Assembly: GCF_001277215.2 (NCBI RefSeq)
Contig: NZ_CP013940.1
Coordinates: forward strand, 2,232,001-2,296,000
Direction of reading: 5' to 3'
Source of the DNA: Cronobacter malonaticus LMG 23826
GTDB lineage: Bacteria > Pseudomonadota > Gammaproteobacteria > Enterobacterales > Enterobacteriaceae
Length of the DNA stretch: 64,000 nt
The first letter of the stretch is position 1. Every line of letters begins with the position of its first letter. The position numbers and the translations under genes are program-made. Under the pieces are notes generated by a model. The model was not told the origin of the DNA, ran no database searches, and was given only the letters and a program-made list of their open reading frames with translations. Below, piece after piece: positions 8,753 to 17,814 of the stretch.

Positions 8753-10224
8753 TGTCCCGATTCGCAGAACAGCCGCTTTATATTGACGGCAAATATGTAC
8801 CCTCCGCCGCGGGTAACACCTTCCGGACCATTAACCCGGCAAACGGCGACGTGCTCGCCGAGGTGCATGAAGCAGGCAAGGCCGATGTCGACAGCGCTGT
8901 GGAAGCGGCCCGCAAAGGCCAGAAAATCTGGGCGACCATGACCGCGATGGAGCGCTCGCGCATCCTGCGTCGTGCGGTCGATATCCTGCGCGAGCGCAAT
9001 GACGAACTGGCCGCGCTGGAAACGCTCGACACCGGTAAACCGCTGAGCGAAACCCAGGCGGTCGATATCGTCACCGGCGCCGACGTGCTGGAGTACTACG
9101 CCGGGCTTATCCCCTCGCTCGAAGGGCAGCAGATCCCGCTGCGCGAAACCTCTTTCGTCTATACCCGCCGCGAGCCGCTTGGCGTGGTGGCGGGCATCGG
9201 CGCGTGGAATTACCCGATCCAGATTGCGCTGTGGAAATCCGCCCCGGCGCTCGCCGCCGGCAACGCCATGATTTTCAAGCCGAGCGAAGTGACGCCGCTT
9301 ACCGCGCTTAAGCTTGCGGAAATTTACACCGAAGCGGGCGTGCCGGACGGCGTCTTTAACGTGCTTAACGGCAGCGGCGCGGTCACCGGGCAACTGCTGA
9401 CCGAACATCCGGGCATCGATAAAGTCTCGTTCACCGGCGGCGTCGCCAGCGGCAAAAAAGTGATGGCGAACGCGGCGGGCTCGACGCTGAAAGACGTGAC
9501 GATGGAGCTGGGCGGTAAATCGCCGCTCATCATTTTTGACGATGCGGATCTCGATCTCGCCGCCGATATCGCCATGATGGCCAACTTCTACAGTTCAGGC
9601 CAGGTCTGCACCAACGGCACGCGCGTGTTTATCCCGGCGAAATGGCAGGCGGCGTTTGAAGAGAAAATCGCCGCGCGCGTGGCGCGTATCAAAGCGGGCG
9701 ACGTGAACGATCCCGCCACCAACTTCGGCCCGCTGGTGAGCTTCGCGCACCGCGATAACGTCATGCGCTACATCGACAACGGGATTCGTGAAGGCGCGCG
9801 CGTGCTGTGCGGCGGTAAACGTATGACCGGTGCCGGGTTCGATAACGGCGCGTGGGTTGAGCCGACCGTCTTTACCGACTGCCGCGATGACATGACCATC
9901 GTGCGCGAAGAGATCTTCGGGCCGGTGATGTCGATTCTGACTTACGAGCGCGAAGACGAAGTGATTCGCCGCGCCAACGCCACCGATTACGGCCTCGCCG
10001 CAGGCGTCGTCACGCAGGATCTCAACCGCGCGCACCGCGTGATTCATCAGATTGAAGCCGGGATTTGCTGGATCAACACCTGGGGCGAATCCGCAGCCGA
10101 GATGCCGGTCGGCGGCTACAAACACTCCGGCGTTGGCCGTGAGAACGGGCTGATGACCCTGCAAAACTACACGCAGGTGAAATCCGTGCAGGTCGAAATG
10201 ACCCGCTTTCAGTCCGTATTTTGA
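8752..10224 (+). CDS. betB: Betaine aldehyde dehydrogenase BetB
   Basis: 490 residues, equal to E. coli BetB. It oxidises betaine aldehyde to glycine betaine with NAD(P)+ in the cytoplasm. Aldehyde dehydrogenase motifs are intact: [22 protein letters not shown] (cofactor fold), [11 protein letters not shown], the glutamate region MELGGKSPL, and the catalytic cysteine in [14 protein letters not shown] chose the ATG at 8752 rather than 8749 because AAGGAGG ends only one base before the latter. Second gene of betIBA; 26 bases separate it from betA. Confidence 0.96.
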   Translation: MSRFAEQPLYIDGKYVPSAAGNTFRTINPANGDVLAEVHEAGKADVDSAVEAARKGQKIWATMTAMERSRILRRAVDILRERNDELAALETLDTGKPLSETQAVDIVTGADVLEYYAGLIPSLEGQQIPLRETSFVYTRREPLGVVAGIGAWNYPIQIALWKSAPALAAGNAMIFKPSEVTPLTALKLAEIYTEAGVPDGVFNVLNGSGAVTGQLLTEHPGIDKVSFTGGVASGKKVMANAAGSTLKDVTMELGGKSPLIIFDDADLDLAADIAMMANFYSSGQVCTNGTRVFIPAKWQAAFEEKIAARVARIKAGDVNDPATNFGPLVSFAHRDNVMRYIDNGIREGARVLCGGKRMTGAGFDNGAWVEPTVFTDCRDDMTIVREEIFGPVMSILTYEREDEVIRRANATDYGLAAGVVTQDLNRAHRVIHQIEAGICWINTWGESAAEMPVGGYKHSGVGRENGLMTLQNYTQVKSVQVEMTRFQSVF

Positions 10225-10250
10225 TCCCCTTTTAACCTGAGGAACGACTA

Positions 10251-11930
10251 ATGGAATTTGATTACATCATTATCGGAGCCGGATCCGCAGGGAATGTTTT
10301 GGCAACAAGACTGACCGAAGACAGCGATGTCACTGTATTACTGCTGGAGGCGGGTGGTCCTGACTATCGTTTTGATTTCCGCACGCAGATGCCGGCGGCG
10401 CTGGCGTACCCGTTACAGGGCAAACGCTATAACTGGGCCTATGAAACCGAGCCTGAGCCGTATATGAACAACCGCCGCATGGAGTGCGGGCGCGGCAAGG
10501 GCCTCGGCGGCTCGTCGCTGATTAACGGTATGTGTTATATCCGCGGCAACGCGATGGATCTCGACAACTGGGCGCAGCAGCCTGGCCTTGAGCGCTGGAC
10601 CTATCTCGACTGCCTGCCCTACTACCGTAAGTCGGAGACGCGCGATATCGGCGCGAACGACTACCACGGCGGCGACGGCCCGGTCAGCATCACCACCTGC
10701 AAACCGGGTAACAATCCGCTGTTCGCGGCGATGATTGAAGCAGGCGTGCAGGCGGGCTATCCGCGTACCGACGATCTGAACGGCTATCAGCAGGAAGGCT
10801 TCGGCCCGATGGATCGCTTCGTCACGCCGAAGGGACGCCGCTCCAGCACCGCGCGCGGCTATCTGGATACCGCGAAGCAGCGTCCGAACCTGAAAATCAT
10901 CACCCATGCCACAACCGACCGCATTCTTTTTGAGAACAAACGCGCGGTGGGCGTGGAGTATCTTCACGGTGCCAGCAACACGCCGCAGGAAGTTCATGCG
11001 CGCCGCGAAGTGCTGCTCTGCGCGGGTGCTATCGCCTCGCCGCAGATCCTCCAGCGCTCCGGCGTCGGCAATGCGGAACTGCTGAAACAGTTTGATATTC
11101 CGGTGGTGCATGATCTACCGGGCGTCGGCGAAAATCTGCAGGACCACCTGGAGATGTATCTGCAGTACGAATGTAAAGAGCCGGTCTCGCTCTACCCGGC
11201 ACTGAAATGGTGGAATCAGCCGAAAATCGGCGCGGAGTGGCTATTTAATGGCACTGGTATCGGTGCCAGCAACCACTTTGAAGGCGGCGGGTTTATCCGC
11301 AGCCGTGAAGAGTTCGCCTGGCCAAACATTCAGTACCACTTCCTGCCGGTGGCGATAAACTACAACGGCTCGAACGCCGTCGAAGCGCACGGTTTCCAGT
11401 GTCACGTCGGTTCTATGCGCTCGCCGAGCCGCGGCCACGTACGCATTAAATCGCGCGATCCGCGCCAGCATCCGGCGATCCTGTTTAACTACATGTCGCA
11501 CGAGCAGGACTGGCAGGAGTTTCGCGACGCCATTCGCATCACGCGCCAGATAATCAACCAGCCCGCGCTGGATAAATTCCGCGGCCGGGAAATCAGCCCG
11601 GGCATCGACTGCCAGACTGACGAACAGCTTGATGAATTTGTCCGCAACCACGCCGAGACCGCCTATCACCCGTGCGGCACCTGCAAAATGGGCAGCGATG
11701 AGATGGCCGTTGTGGATGGCGAAGGCCGCGTGCACGGACTGGAAGGCCTGCGTGTGGTGGATGCGTCCATCATGCCGCTGATTATCACCGGCAACCTGAA
11801 CGCCACCACCATCATGATCGGCGAAAAAATCGCGGATAACATCCGTGGCCGCACGCCGCTGCCGCGCAGCACCGCCCGCTATTTTGTGGCGGGCGACCGC
11901 CCGGTGCGCGGCGAACCGCTGCGTTCGTAA
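10251..11930 (+). CDS. betA: Choline dehydrogenase BetA (GMC oxidoreductase)
   Basis: 559 residues (E. coli 556). A membrane-associated FAD enzyme that oxidises choline to betaine aldehyde. The N-terminal FAD-binding motif is [21 protein letters not shown] signature 1 is around [15 protein letters not shown], and signature 2 around [15 protein letters not shown]. The catalytic C-terminus includes the conserved His region [11 protein letters not shown] and a final [15 protein letters not shown]. Start ATG at 10251 with TGAGGA upstream. Last gene of betIBA, followed by a strong terminator. Confidence 0.96.
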   Translation: MEFDYIIIGAGSAGNVLATRLTEDSDVTVLLLEAGGPDYRFDFRTQMPAALAYPLQGKRYNWAYETEPEPYMNNRRMECGRGKGLGGSSLINGMCYIRGNAMDLDNWAQQPGLERWTYLDCLPYYRKSETRDIGANDYHGGDGPVSITTCKPGNNPLFAAMIEAGVQAGYPRTDDLNGYQQEGFGPMDRFVTPKGRRSSTARGYLDTAKQRPNLKIITHATTDRILFENKRAVGVEYLHGASNTPQEVHARREVLLCAGAIASPQILQRSGVGNAELLKQFDIPVVHDLPGVGENLQDHLEMYLQYECKEPVSLYPALKWWNQPKIGAEWLFNGTGIGASNHFEGGGFIRSREEFAWPNIQYHFLPVAINYNGSNAVEAHGFQCHVGSMRSPSRGHVRIKSRDPRQHPAILFNYMSHEQDWQEFRDAIRITRQIINQPALDKFRGREISPGIDCQTDEQLDEFVRNHAETAYHPCGTCKMGSDEMAVVDGEGRVHGLEGLRVVDASIMPLIITGNLNATTIMIGEKIADNIRGRTPLPRSTARYFVAGDRPVRGEPLRS

Positions 11931-11940
11931 CCCTTCCCTT

Positions 11941-11969
11941 GCCGGTAAGCTCGCCGCTTACCGGCTTTT
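11941..11969 (+). terminator. Intrinsic terminator after betA
   Basis: Perfect 10-bp stem GCCGGTAAGC/GCTTACCGGC with a five-base loop and TTTT, ten bases past the betA stop. It separates betA from the convergent LysR gene. Confidence 0.85.
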
Positions 11970-12006
11970 CGCCCTCCAGCGTCTTTCCACCCATTCCCGT
12001 ATCACG

Positions 12007-12894
12007 TCACGGATGCGTTTCCTGCTCTGCCATCACGTCCAGTAGCCACTGTTCGAACGCCGCCAGCGCCGGATCGTTCATACCCGATTCCGCCGGTTTT
12101 ATCAGACAGAACGTTTTGCTGAGGCTCACCGCTTCCGGCCACGGTGCCACCAGCGCGCCGCGCGCCAGTTCATCTTCCACATACCTGCGCGGCACCAGCG
12201 CCACGCCCTGTCCCGCCAGCGCGGCGGCGATCGCCATCTCGTGTAAGTCGTAACGCACGCCCTGCGCCGGGTTTTCCAGCGCGGTACTGGTTTCATTCGC
12301 CCACTCCTGCCACGCCTGCGGGTTCTGCCGCCGGTGAATGCGCGGCAGCGTATTGAGGTTCCCGGTGGTCAGCAGCGCCGGGTGACACACCGGCAGTAGC
12401 CGTTCTTCAAACAGCCGCGTGACGCGCATTCCGGCCCAGGCCGGATGGTCAAAATGCAGCGCGGCGTCAAAGCCGCTGCCGCTCAGAATAAACGGCTCAG
12501 TCCGGGCGGCGATGTTAAGCGTGATGTCCGGGTGACGCTCACGGAACCCGCCGAGGCGCGGGATCAGCCAGCGGCTGGTGAAGGTCGGCAGCGCCGCCAG
12601 CTCCAGATGCTGTCCGCCCTCCGGGATGCCGCGGATGTACTGCGCGTCCATATCGAGCCGCGCCAGCGTTTCCCGCACGCGCACGGCGTAGCGCGCGCCC
12701 GTCGGGTTAAGCCTGACGCGACTCCCCGTGCGGTCAAACAGCTTGCAGTCGAGCAGTGCTTCCAGCCGCGCAATCTGGCGGCTGATGGCGCTTTCGGTGA
12801 GCGCGAGTTCTTCGGCGGCTCTCGCGAAATTACCGTGACGAGCGGCCGCCTCGAACGCCTGCAGCGACGCGCTGCCGGGGATTTTTCTGCGCAT
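12007..12894 (-). CDS. LysR-type regulator, divergent from MBL hydrolase
   Basis: 295 residues. The N-terminal winged HTH is clear: SLQAFEAAARHGNFARAAEELALTESAISRQIARLEALL. The substrate-binding domain resembles GcvA-type regulators (LPTFTSRWLIPRLGGFRERHPDITLNIAAR). The start at 12894 has AAGGAG nine bases upstream; a longer frame to 13053 would overlap the promoter region. It faces away from the metallo-hydrolase gene across 134 bases, the usual arrangement for a LysR regulator and its target. Its inducer is unknown. Confidence 0.88.
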   Translation of the reverse strand: MRRKIPGSASLQAFEAAARHGNFARAAEELALTESAISRQIARLEALLDCKLFDRTGSRVRLNPTGARYAVRVRETLARLDMDAQYIRGIPEGGQHLELAALPTFTSRWLIPRLGGFRERHPDITLNIAARTEPFILSGSGFDAALHFDHPAWAGMRVTRLFEERLLPVCHPALLTTGNLNTLPRIHRRQNPQAWQEWANETSTALENPAQGVRYDLHEMAIAAALAGQGVALVPRRYVEDELARGALVAPWPEAVSLSKTFCLIKPAESGMNDPALAAFEQWLLDVMAEQETHP

Positions 12895-13028
12895 GAATAC
12901 GCGCTCCTTATGCGCCAGTCCGTGACGAAAAGTCATCAAAGCGTGACATAGTATCGCTTCAGAAGGCGATGTGCAGCCGTTAGCATGATGAAAAATCAAC
13001 AGATTGCGCGTATTTACCGGAGGTTCAC

Positions 13029-13865
13029 ATGGAAGGTCATACATTTTCGTCACGACAGGTTGGCGATTATCAGGTTACGGCGCTTTTCGACGGCGCGATG
13101 GCCGTGGGGTTTGAGTTGCTTGGGGGCATCGATGCGGCTGCCGCCGGCGAAATACAGAGCAGCCACGGCGTTACGCCGCCCGCTACGATAGACATCAGCG
13201 GTTATCTTATCCGTGGGCACGGCCGCGTCATGCTGGTTGACGCCGGAACCGGCGGCAAGAATAACGCCGGGGGAGGATTATCGGCTGCCCTGCGCGCCTC
13301 CGGCGTCGTGCCTGAGGATATCGACACCGTGTTCCTGACGCACGGCCACCCGGATCATCTTGGCGGCCTGCTGCGTGAAGACGGCGAGCCAGCTTATCCG
13401 CACGCCACACTTTGCCTGCACCCTGCGGAGTCGGCCTTCTGGCACGACGAGGCGCGCTTACTGACGGCAAACGAGCGCACGCAGCGCAATATCCTGCTGG
13501 CGCGCCGCACGCTTGAGCGTTACGCGCCGCGCCTGCGTTTTACGGATGACGCTGATATCGCGCCGGGCGTGCGCCCTGTCCCGCTGCCGGGTCATACGCC
13601 GGGCCATACCGGTTTGCGGATCGATTCACGCGCAGAGAGTCTGCTTATCTGGGGCGATATCGTGCACTACCCGTTTATCCAGACGGCGCATCCCTCGGTC
13701 ACTATCGCGTTTGATAACGATCCGGCGCAGGCTGAAATCACGCGCCAGGCGCTGCTGGCGCAGGCCGCCCGCGAAAGGTTGCTGATTGCAGGAATGCATT
13801 TAGGCCGCCAGGGTTTCGCGTATGTGCAGCAGACAGGCGACGGTTATCGCCTGATACCGGCCTGA
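13029..13865 (+). CDS. Metallo-beta-lactamase-fold hydrolase
   Basis: 278 residues. All metal ligands of a dinuclear MBL-fold hydrolase are visible: HGHPDH at residues 105-110, histidines in LPGHTPGHTGL (189-193), an aspartate in IWGDIVH (210) and a late histidine in IAGMHLG (257). This HxHxDH-H-D-H order is shared by lactonases, glyoxalase II-like enzymes and other hydrolases. No signal peptide. Start at 13029 with CCGGAGG seven bases upstream. Paired with the divergent LysR gene. The substrate cannot be read from the sequence; a quorum-signal lactonase is one of several possibilities. Confidence 0.85.
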   Translation: MEGHTFSSRQVGDYQVTALFDGAMAVGFELLGGIDAAAAGEIQSSHGVTPPATIDISGYLIRGHGRVMLVDAGTGGKNNAGGGLSAALRASGVVPEDIDTVFLTHGHPDHLGGLLREDGEPAYPHATLCLHPAESAFWHDEARLLTANERTQRNILLARRTLERYAPRLRFTDDADIAPGVRPVPLPGHTPGHTGLRIDSRAESLLIWGDIVHYPFIQTAHPSVTIAFDNDPAQAEITRQALLAQAARERLLIAGMHLGRQGFAYVQQTGDGYRLIPA

Positions 13866-13893
13866 CGGCACCGCTGTTTTCAGGCGCAGGCCG

Positions 13894-14304
13894 TCACTTT
13901 TCAACAGGCGTGTAGCGTAAATAACCAGCCACGCCACCACCACCGTCGTTCGGGTGATGGATGCCTTCCGTGACGGTGATTTCTGGAAAATCAAAGGGCG
14001 AAACGCCTTCGAGGCACGCCACATTCACGCCATATTGATCCGGGTTTGAACGCCGCTGGTGAAAAGTATAAATGCCGCACACCGAACAGAAATAGTGCGC
14101 GGCCTGGCGGGTATTAAAACGATACTCTGTCAGTTTTTCCTTACCTTCCAGCACCGTAATACCATTGAGCGGTGCCGACACCGTAATGGCGCCGCGCATA
14201 CGGCAATAAGAGCAGTTGCAGCGGCGGGCGGTATTCAGCCCGTCCGTGAGTTCCACAGTAAATTTCACCGTACCGCAGTGACACTGGCCATTCATTTTTT
14301 TCAC
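13894..14304 (-). CDS. GFA-family (CENP-V-like) zinc protein
   Basis: 136 residues. Paired cysteine motifs of the GFA family are seen: GQCHCGTVKF near the N-terminus, CNCSYC (residues about 29-34) and FCSVCGIYTFHQR (about 72-84), which bind structural and catalytic zinc. Some family members act on S-hydroxymethyl-glutathione, but most are uncharacterised. I favour the GTG start at 14304, where AAGGAG lies nine bases upstream; the ATG three codons later is the alternative. The gene converges on the metallo-hydrolase gene with 28 bases between. Confidence 0.85.
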   Translation of the reverse strand: MKKMNGQCHCGTVKFTVELTDGLNTARRCNCSYCRMRGAITVSAPLNGITVLEGKEKLTEYRFNTRQAAHYFCSVCGIYTFHQRRSNPDQYGVNVACLEGVSPFDFPEITVTEGIHHPNDGGGGVAGYLRYTPVEK

Positions 14305-14619
14305 GCTGTATATCTCCTTGCCAAAAACAGATATTTTCAGAGGCGCGGCCCGTACGACGTAACGCGCTATTTATTGTGCGATTACGCCCGCGCTTTTACG
14401 TGTGAATATGCAGACAGACGAGCCTGTTATCGTATATATAATAGGTACCCTTTCTCTTTTAATGACATCTTTTAACGACTTTCTCTGAACCACACCTGCG
14501 CGCAAGGCACAGGCCGTTGCGTTCAGCATTCTTGCGGCGCGCTGCGCTGATTTAAGACTACACAACATTGCCCGTGCCCGTCCCGCTGATATGCTGGACA
14601 GGCAAAAGGAGGAAGTGCC
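14305..14619. other. Intergenic region upstream of the iraP-like gene
   Basis: 315 bases with no gene. A TATATAATAG stretch around 14434-14443 could supply a -10 for the plus-strand gene, which has a strong AAAAGGAGGA ribosome site just before 14620. No operator is recognisable. Confidence 0.35.
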
Positions 14620-14964
14620 ATGAATAATGTGATTTACAGCATGATTGCTAAAATCTCGAAAATGGATGCAGAAGCGAAAATTCTGACGGCTCAGGTAGAA
14701 GCGCAGGCATTGCTGTTAAGCGCCATGCTAATGACCATCGGGAAAAACGGTGGGATGGAAGAGATGATTGAAGGCGTGAAAAAAGCCATCAATGCGGCGC
14801 TGGATGCAGAAGATAACGCGTTTAAATCGGATACTGAAATATTACTCAACCAGTTTAACGAGCTGTTATCGATTGCCTGTGTGCTGGATAAAGAGAAGCC
14901 GGAACTGGATATTGAGGCCTTGCGTAAACTCTCATCCTCTCTCACCAGCGATAAGCAATTCTGA
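14620..14964 (+). CDS. iraP: IraP-like anti-adapter (sigma-S stabiliser), putative
   Basis: 114 residues, all-alpha. The N-terminus MNNVIYSMIAKISKMDAEAK followed by ILTAQVEAQALLLSAML follows the pattern of E. coli IraP (MKNLIAELLFKLAQ..., LCAQVEALEIIVTAML). IraP binds RssB and so protects RpoS from ClpXP degradation. E. coli IraP is 86 residues; this protein has about 28 more in an acidic C-terminal part (FKSDTEILLNQFNELLSIA). Excellent ribosome site AAAAGGAGGA. The resemblance is to the N-terminal half only, so the function is a reasoned guess. Confidence 0.6.
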   Translation: MNNVIYSMIAKISKMDAEAKILTAQVEAQALLLSAMLMTIGKNGGMEEMIEGVKKAINAALDAEDNAFKSDTEILLNQFNELLSIACVLDKEKPELDIEALRKLSSSLTSDKQF

Positions 14965-14975
14965 CCGCGAATAAC

Positions 14976-15002
14976 CGCTACGGGGGCCAGGCCCCCGTAG
15001 CG
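14976..15002. terminator. 12-bp perfect hairpin between convergent genes
   Basis: CGCTACGGGGGC, a three-base loop CAG, then GCCCCCGTAGCG. It sits 11 bases after the iraP-like stop and 5 bases before the stop of the convergent small gene. Neither strand has a long T tract, so it may act as a weak bidirectional terminator or as a 3'-end stabiliser. Confidence 0.55.
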
Positions 15003-15007
15003 AAGAA

Positions 15008-15226
15008 TTAATAGAACTGCCGGATCGCGTTTTCGGTTTCCTGATCGCTCACTAGCCCGGAAAACCGTGCTACCAGATATGTCTCCCCGTCGAGCTTATA
15101 ACTCTCAATCGGCAGCTCAAGCGTGGCGCCCTTTTCTCCGCTGATCCGCATGACCTGCAGCTCATCCTCCACAGCCACATGCTCAACCTGTCCGCCTGGC
15201 AAAATTGTCACGACATTTTTTGGCAT
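15008..15226 (-). CDS. Small conserved-looking protein, function unknown
   Basis: 72 residues (MPKNVVTILPGGQVEHVAV to ENAIRQFY), with GAGGG eight bases before the ATG at 15226. Acidic, no signal peptide, membrane segment or cysteine. The alternation of hydrophobic and charged residues suggests a small beta-rich domain (LQVMRISGEKGATLELPI, YLVARFSGLV). I do not recognise the family. Start signal and flanking hairpin support a real gene. Confidence 0.6.
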   Translation of the reverse strand: MPKNVVTILPGGQVEHVAVEDELQVMRISGEKGATLELPIESYKLDGETYLVARFSGLVSDQETENAIRQFY

Positions 15227-15354
15227 TTATCAGCCCTCTGGTTTGATTAAAAATCGACCTTAACACAGGCTGCGCGGGCGCGCCTGATTTTATAACCCGC
15301 CTACTGGCAGGGGAATCGGGTGAGCGGTGCAACCAGAGACGCCCCGCGCAGCCC

Positions 15355-16737
15355 CTACCGCTTTCGTAACCTGCTGAGACTAAAGGCCAGCGCCAGCAGC
15401 GAAGCGGCGGCGGCGATCCACAGCGCGAAACGCACGCCTGCGGCCTCTGCGACGCCACTGGCAGGCGCTGCCCCGACGGTCAGGATAACCCCCACCAGCG
15501 CCGCGCCCAGGCACTGGCCGAAGGTGCGCATAATCGCCAGCACGCCGGAGGCGTAGCCGCTGTGTTCGCGCGGCGCGCCCGCCAGCATCTCGCGGTTATT
15601 CGGGCTCTGAAAGCAGCCGAACCCGATGCCGCACAGCAATCCGCGCAGGCTGATATCCCAGGCGGCGGCGTGCGCTGGCAGTAGCGCCAGCGCCACCAGC
15701 CCCACCACAAAGAGGGCAAGACCCGCGGTGGCGATAACCGACGGCGCATAGCGGTCGGCAAGCCGTCCTGCATGAGGCGCCACCAGAATGATCCCGACGG
15801 GCCAGGCGGTGAAGAGCAGCGCGGCGTGCAGTGCGCTGTAACCGTACACGCTCTGGAACAGAAACGGCAGCGCCACGAAGGTCATCCCCTGGCTCACAAA
15901 CGACGCCAGCGAGGTCAGCGCCGCGAGCGAAAACCGCGCGTTCGCAAAAAGCTGCGGCGGCAACAGCGGTGCTGGCGCGCGTTTTAAACGCCAGGCGAAC
16001 AGCAGGCCCGCCACCAGCGCCAGCGCGCCGAAGCCTGTCAGCGCCTTAAGCGACAGCGCGTCTGACGCCATCACCGCCGCGCCCAGCATCAGCGCCGAGA
16101 GCAGCGCGCCCGGCACGTCAAACGGCCCGCGCGCGGGCTGCTTCTCATCCGGTAAGGTGCACAGCGCGAGACACAGCGCCAGCGCGCCCGGCGCGATATT
16201 AATCGCAAACAGCCAGGGCCAACCGAGCGTGGCGAGCAGCGCGCCGCCCAGCACCGGCGCGATGGCCGTGCTGGTGGCGATAAGCAGCGCGTTCATGCCG
16301 AGAATGCGCCCGAGCAGCCGGTTCGGGAAAATGGTGCGCAAAATAGCGGGCGCGATGCTGAGCGTCGCCGCCCCTCCCACGCCCTGTAACAGACGCATCC
16401 CGACCAGCCACGGGAGCGACGGCGCGAGCGCGCAGCCAAGTGAGGCGAGCGTAAACAGCCCGACACCCGCGGCAAACAGCGTGCGAAAACCAATTCGCCC
16501 GGCCAGCGCGGCGAAGATCGCGAGCGTCATCGCTGCCGAGAGCAGATAGCCGTTCGCCACCCAGACGGTCTGCGCCGCGGTAGCATTCAGCGCATGCGCC
16601 ATCTCCGGCAGCGCGATATTCACCATCGCGCCGTCAAAAACGGCCATCGTGGTGCTGGTCATCACCGCGATCATCGCCAGCGCGCGCTCGCGCCCCGGCA
16701 GCCCTTCATCGCCGGGCAGGTCAGTAAATAACGTCAT
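15355..16737 (-). CDS. MFS drug exporter, DHA2 (14-TM) type
   Basis: 460 residues with about 14 hydrophobic segments. Motif D1/A-type residues in MVNIALPEMAHALNATAAQTVWVANGYLL and motif C-like GRILGMNALLIATSTAIAPVLGGALLATLGWPW mark the DHA2 drug:H+ antiporter family (SmvA/QacA-like). I prefer the ATG at 16737 (GGAG five bases upstream) to the GTG at 16743. Divergent from a LysR gene across 125 bases, which suggests regulated efflux of an unidentified compound. The plus-strand ORFs inside it are shadows. Confidence 0.88.
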   Translation of the reverse strand: MTLFTDLPGDEGLPGRERALAMIAVMTSTTMAVFDGAMVNIALPEMAHALNATAAQTVWVANGYLLSAAMTLAIFAALAGRIGFRTLFAAGVGLFTLASLGCALAPSLPWLVGMRLLQGVGGAATLSIAPAILRTIFPNRLLGRILGMNALLIATSTAIAPVLGGALLATLGWPWLFAINIAPGALALCLALCTLPDEKQPARGPFDVPGALLSALMLGAAVMASDALSLKALTGFGALALVAGLLFAWRLKRAPAPLLPPQLFANARFSLAALTSLASFVSQGMTFVALPFLFQSVYGYSALHAALLFTAWPVGIILVAPHAGRLADRYAPSVIATAGLALFVVGLVALALLPAHAAAWDISLRGLLCGIGFGCFQSPNNREMLAGAPREHSGYASGVLAIMRTFGQCLGAALVGVILTVGAAPASGVAEAAGVRFALWIAAAASLLALAFSLSRLRKR

Positions 16738-16862
16738 GGTCACTCCGAAAATGTGTGCTTGCGTTCACTCTACTTTCCGGCGATACATAGCGGAAGACGC
16801 AACGATTGCACTATAAACCTGCATGAAACGCCATCTGTCATGATGACGCCCGGAGCCTGACG

Positions 16863-17774
16863 ATGAATGACCCGGATTTAAATCTGCTGTTCGCGCTGGA
16901 TGTCTTGCTCGCCGAGAAAAGCGTGGCGGCGGCAGCGCGTCGCCTGAACTTAAGCGCGTCGGCGATGAGCCGCACGCTGAGCCGTCTGCGCGAGGCCACC
17001 GGCGATCCGCTGCTGGTACGCGCCGGACGCCAGATGGTGCTCACGCCCTATGCTGAGTCCCTTCGCGAGCGCACCCAGGGCGCGGTGTTCGCCGCGCGCG
17101 CCGTGCTGCGTCCCGCGCCGCAGGAATTTGATATCGTCAGCCACCAGCAGACCTTTACCCTGCGCGCCAACGACGGCTTTGTGGAGGCGTTCGGCCCGGC
17201 GCTGATTGCCGCGGCCGCCCGGTGCGCGCCCGGCGTGCGCCTGCGTTTTGCGCCAAAGCCTGTAAAAAGCGACCGGCCGCTGCGTGAAGGCGAAGCGGAT
17301 CTGGAAATAGGCGTGCCGGGTGAAATGGGGCCGGAGATCAAACAGCAGCGGCTGTTCCGCGACCGCTTCGTAGGCGTGGTGAGAAGTGGCCATCCGCTCG
17401 CCGGGCGTGACGTGACGCCTGAAGATTACACCGCGTGGAGCCATGTGGCGGCCTCGCGGCGCGGCGTGTTTACCGGGCCGGTCGATGACGCGCTCGCACA
17501 ACTGGGGCTTTCACGCAATATCGCCGCCGTGGTGCCGGGGTTTCCGGCGGCGCTGGCCGTCGCGCGCGGCACCGATCTGGTGGCACTGGTGCCCGCCTCG
17601 TTTCTGATTAATCTGCCGGGCGATACCGGGCTTACGTGGTTTGAATTGCCTGTGGCGACCCGGCCGATTACCGTGTCGCAGATGTGGCATCCGCGTCTCG
17701 ATGCCGATCCGGCGCACCGCTGGCTGCGCCAGTTTGTCCTGGCCGAATGCCGCGCGCGGATGCCGGAAGGCTGA
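16863..17774 (+). CDS. LysR-type regulator, divergent from MFS exporter
   Basis: 303 residues. The HTH region is DLNLLFALDVLLAEKSVAAAARRLNLSASAMSRTLSRLREATGDPLLVRAGRQMVLTP, typical of NodD/LeuO-like LysR proteins in which the second arginine-rich strand follows 'DPLLVR'. A full C-terminal effector domain follows. Start at 16863 with GGAG seven bases upstream. The back-to-back arrangement makes the MFS exporter its likely target. Confidence 0.88.
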   Translation: MNDPDLNLLFALDVLLAEKSVAAAARRLNLSASAMSRTLSRLREATGDPLLVRAGRQMVLTPYAESLRERTQGAVFAARAVLRPAPQEFDIVSHQQTFTLRANDGFVEAFGPALIAAAARCAPGVRLRFAPKPVKSDRPLREGEADLEIGVPGEMGPEIKQQRLFRDRFVGVVRSGHPLAGRDVTPEDYTAWSHVAASRRGVFTGPVDDALAQLGLSRNIAAVVPGFPAALAVARGTDLVALVPASFLINLPGDTGLTWFELPVATRPITVSQMWHPRLDADPAHRWLRQFVLAECRARMPEG

Positions 17775-17783
17775 ACGCGGCGT

Positions 17784-17808
17784 AAAAAAATCCCCCTTGC
17801 GGGGGATT
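17784..17808 (-). terminator. Intrinsic terminator after fdhF
   Basis: On the minus strand: ATCCCCC-GCAA-GGGGGAT followed by seven T, seven bases beyond the fdhF stop. On the plus strand it also lies ten bases after the LysR stop but lacks a T tract. Confidence 0.85.
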
Positions 17809-17814
17809 CGTTAT

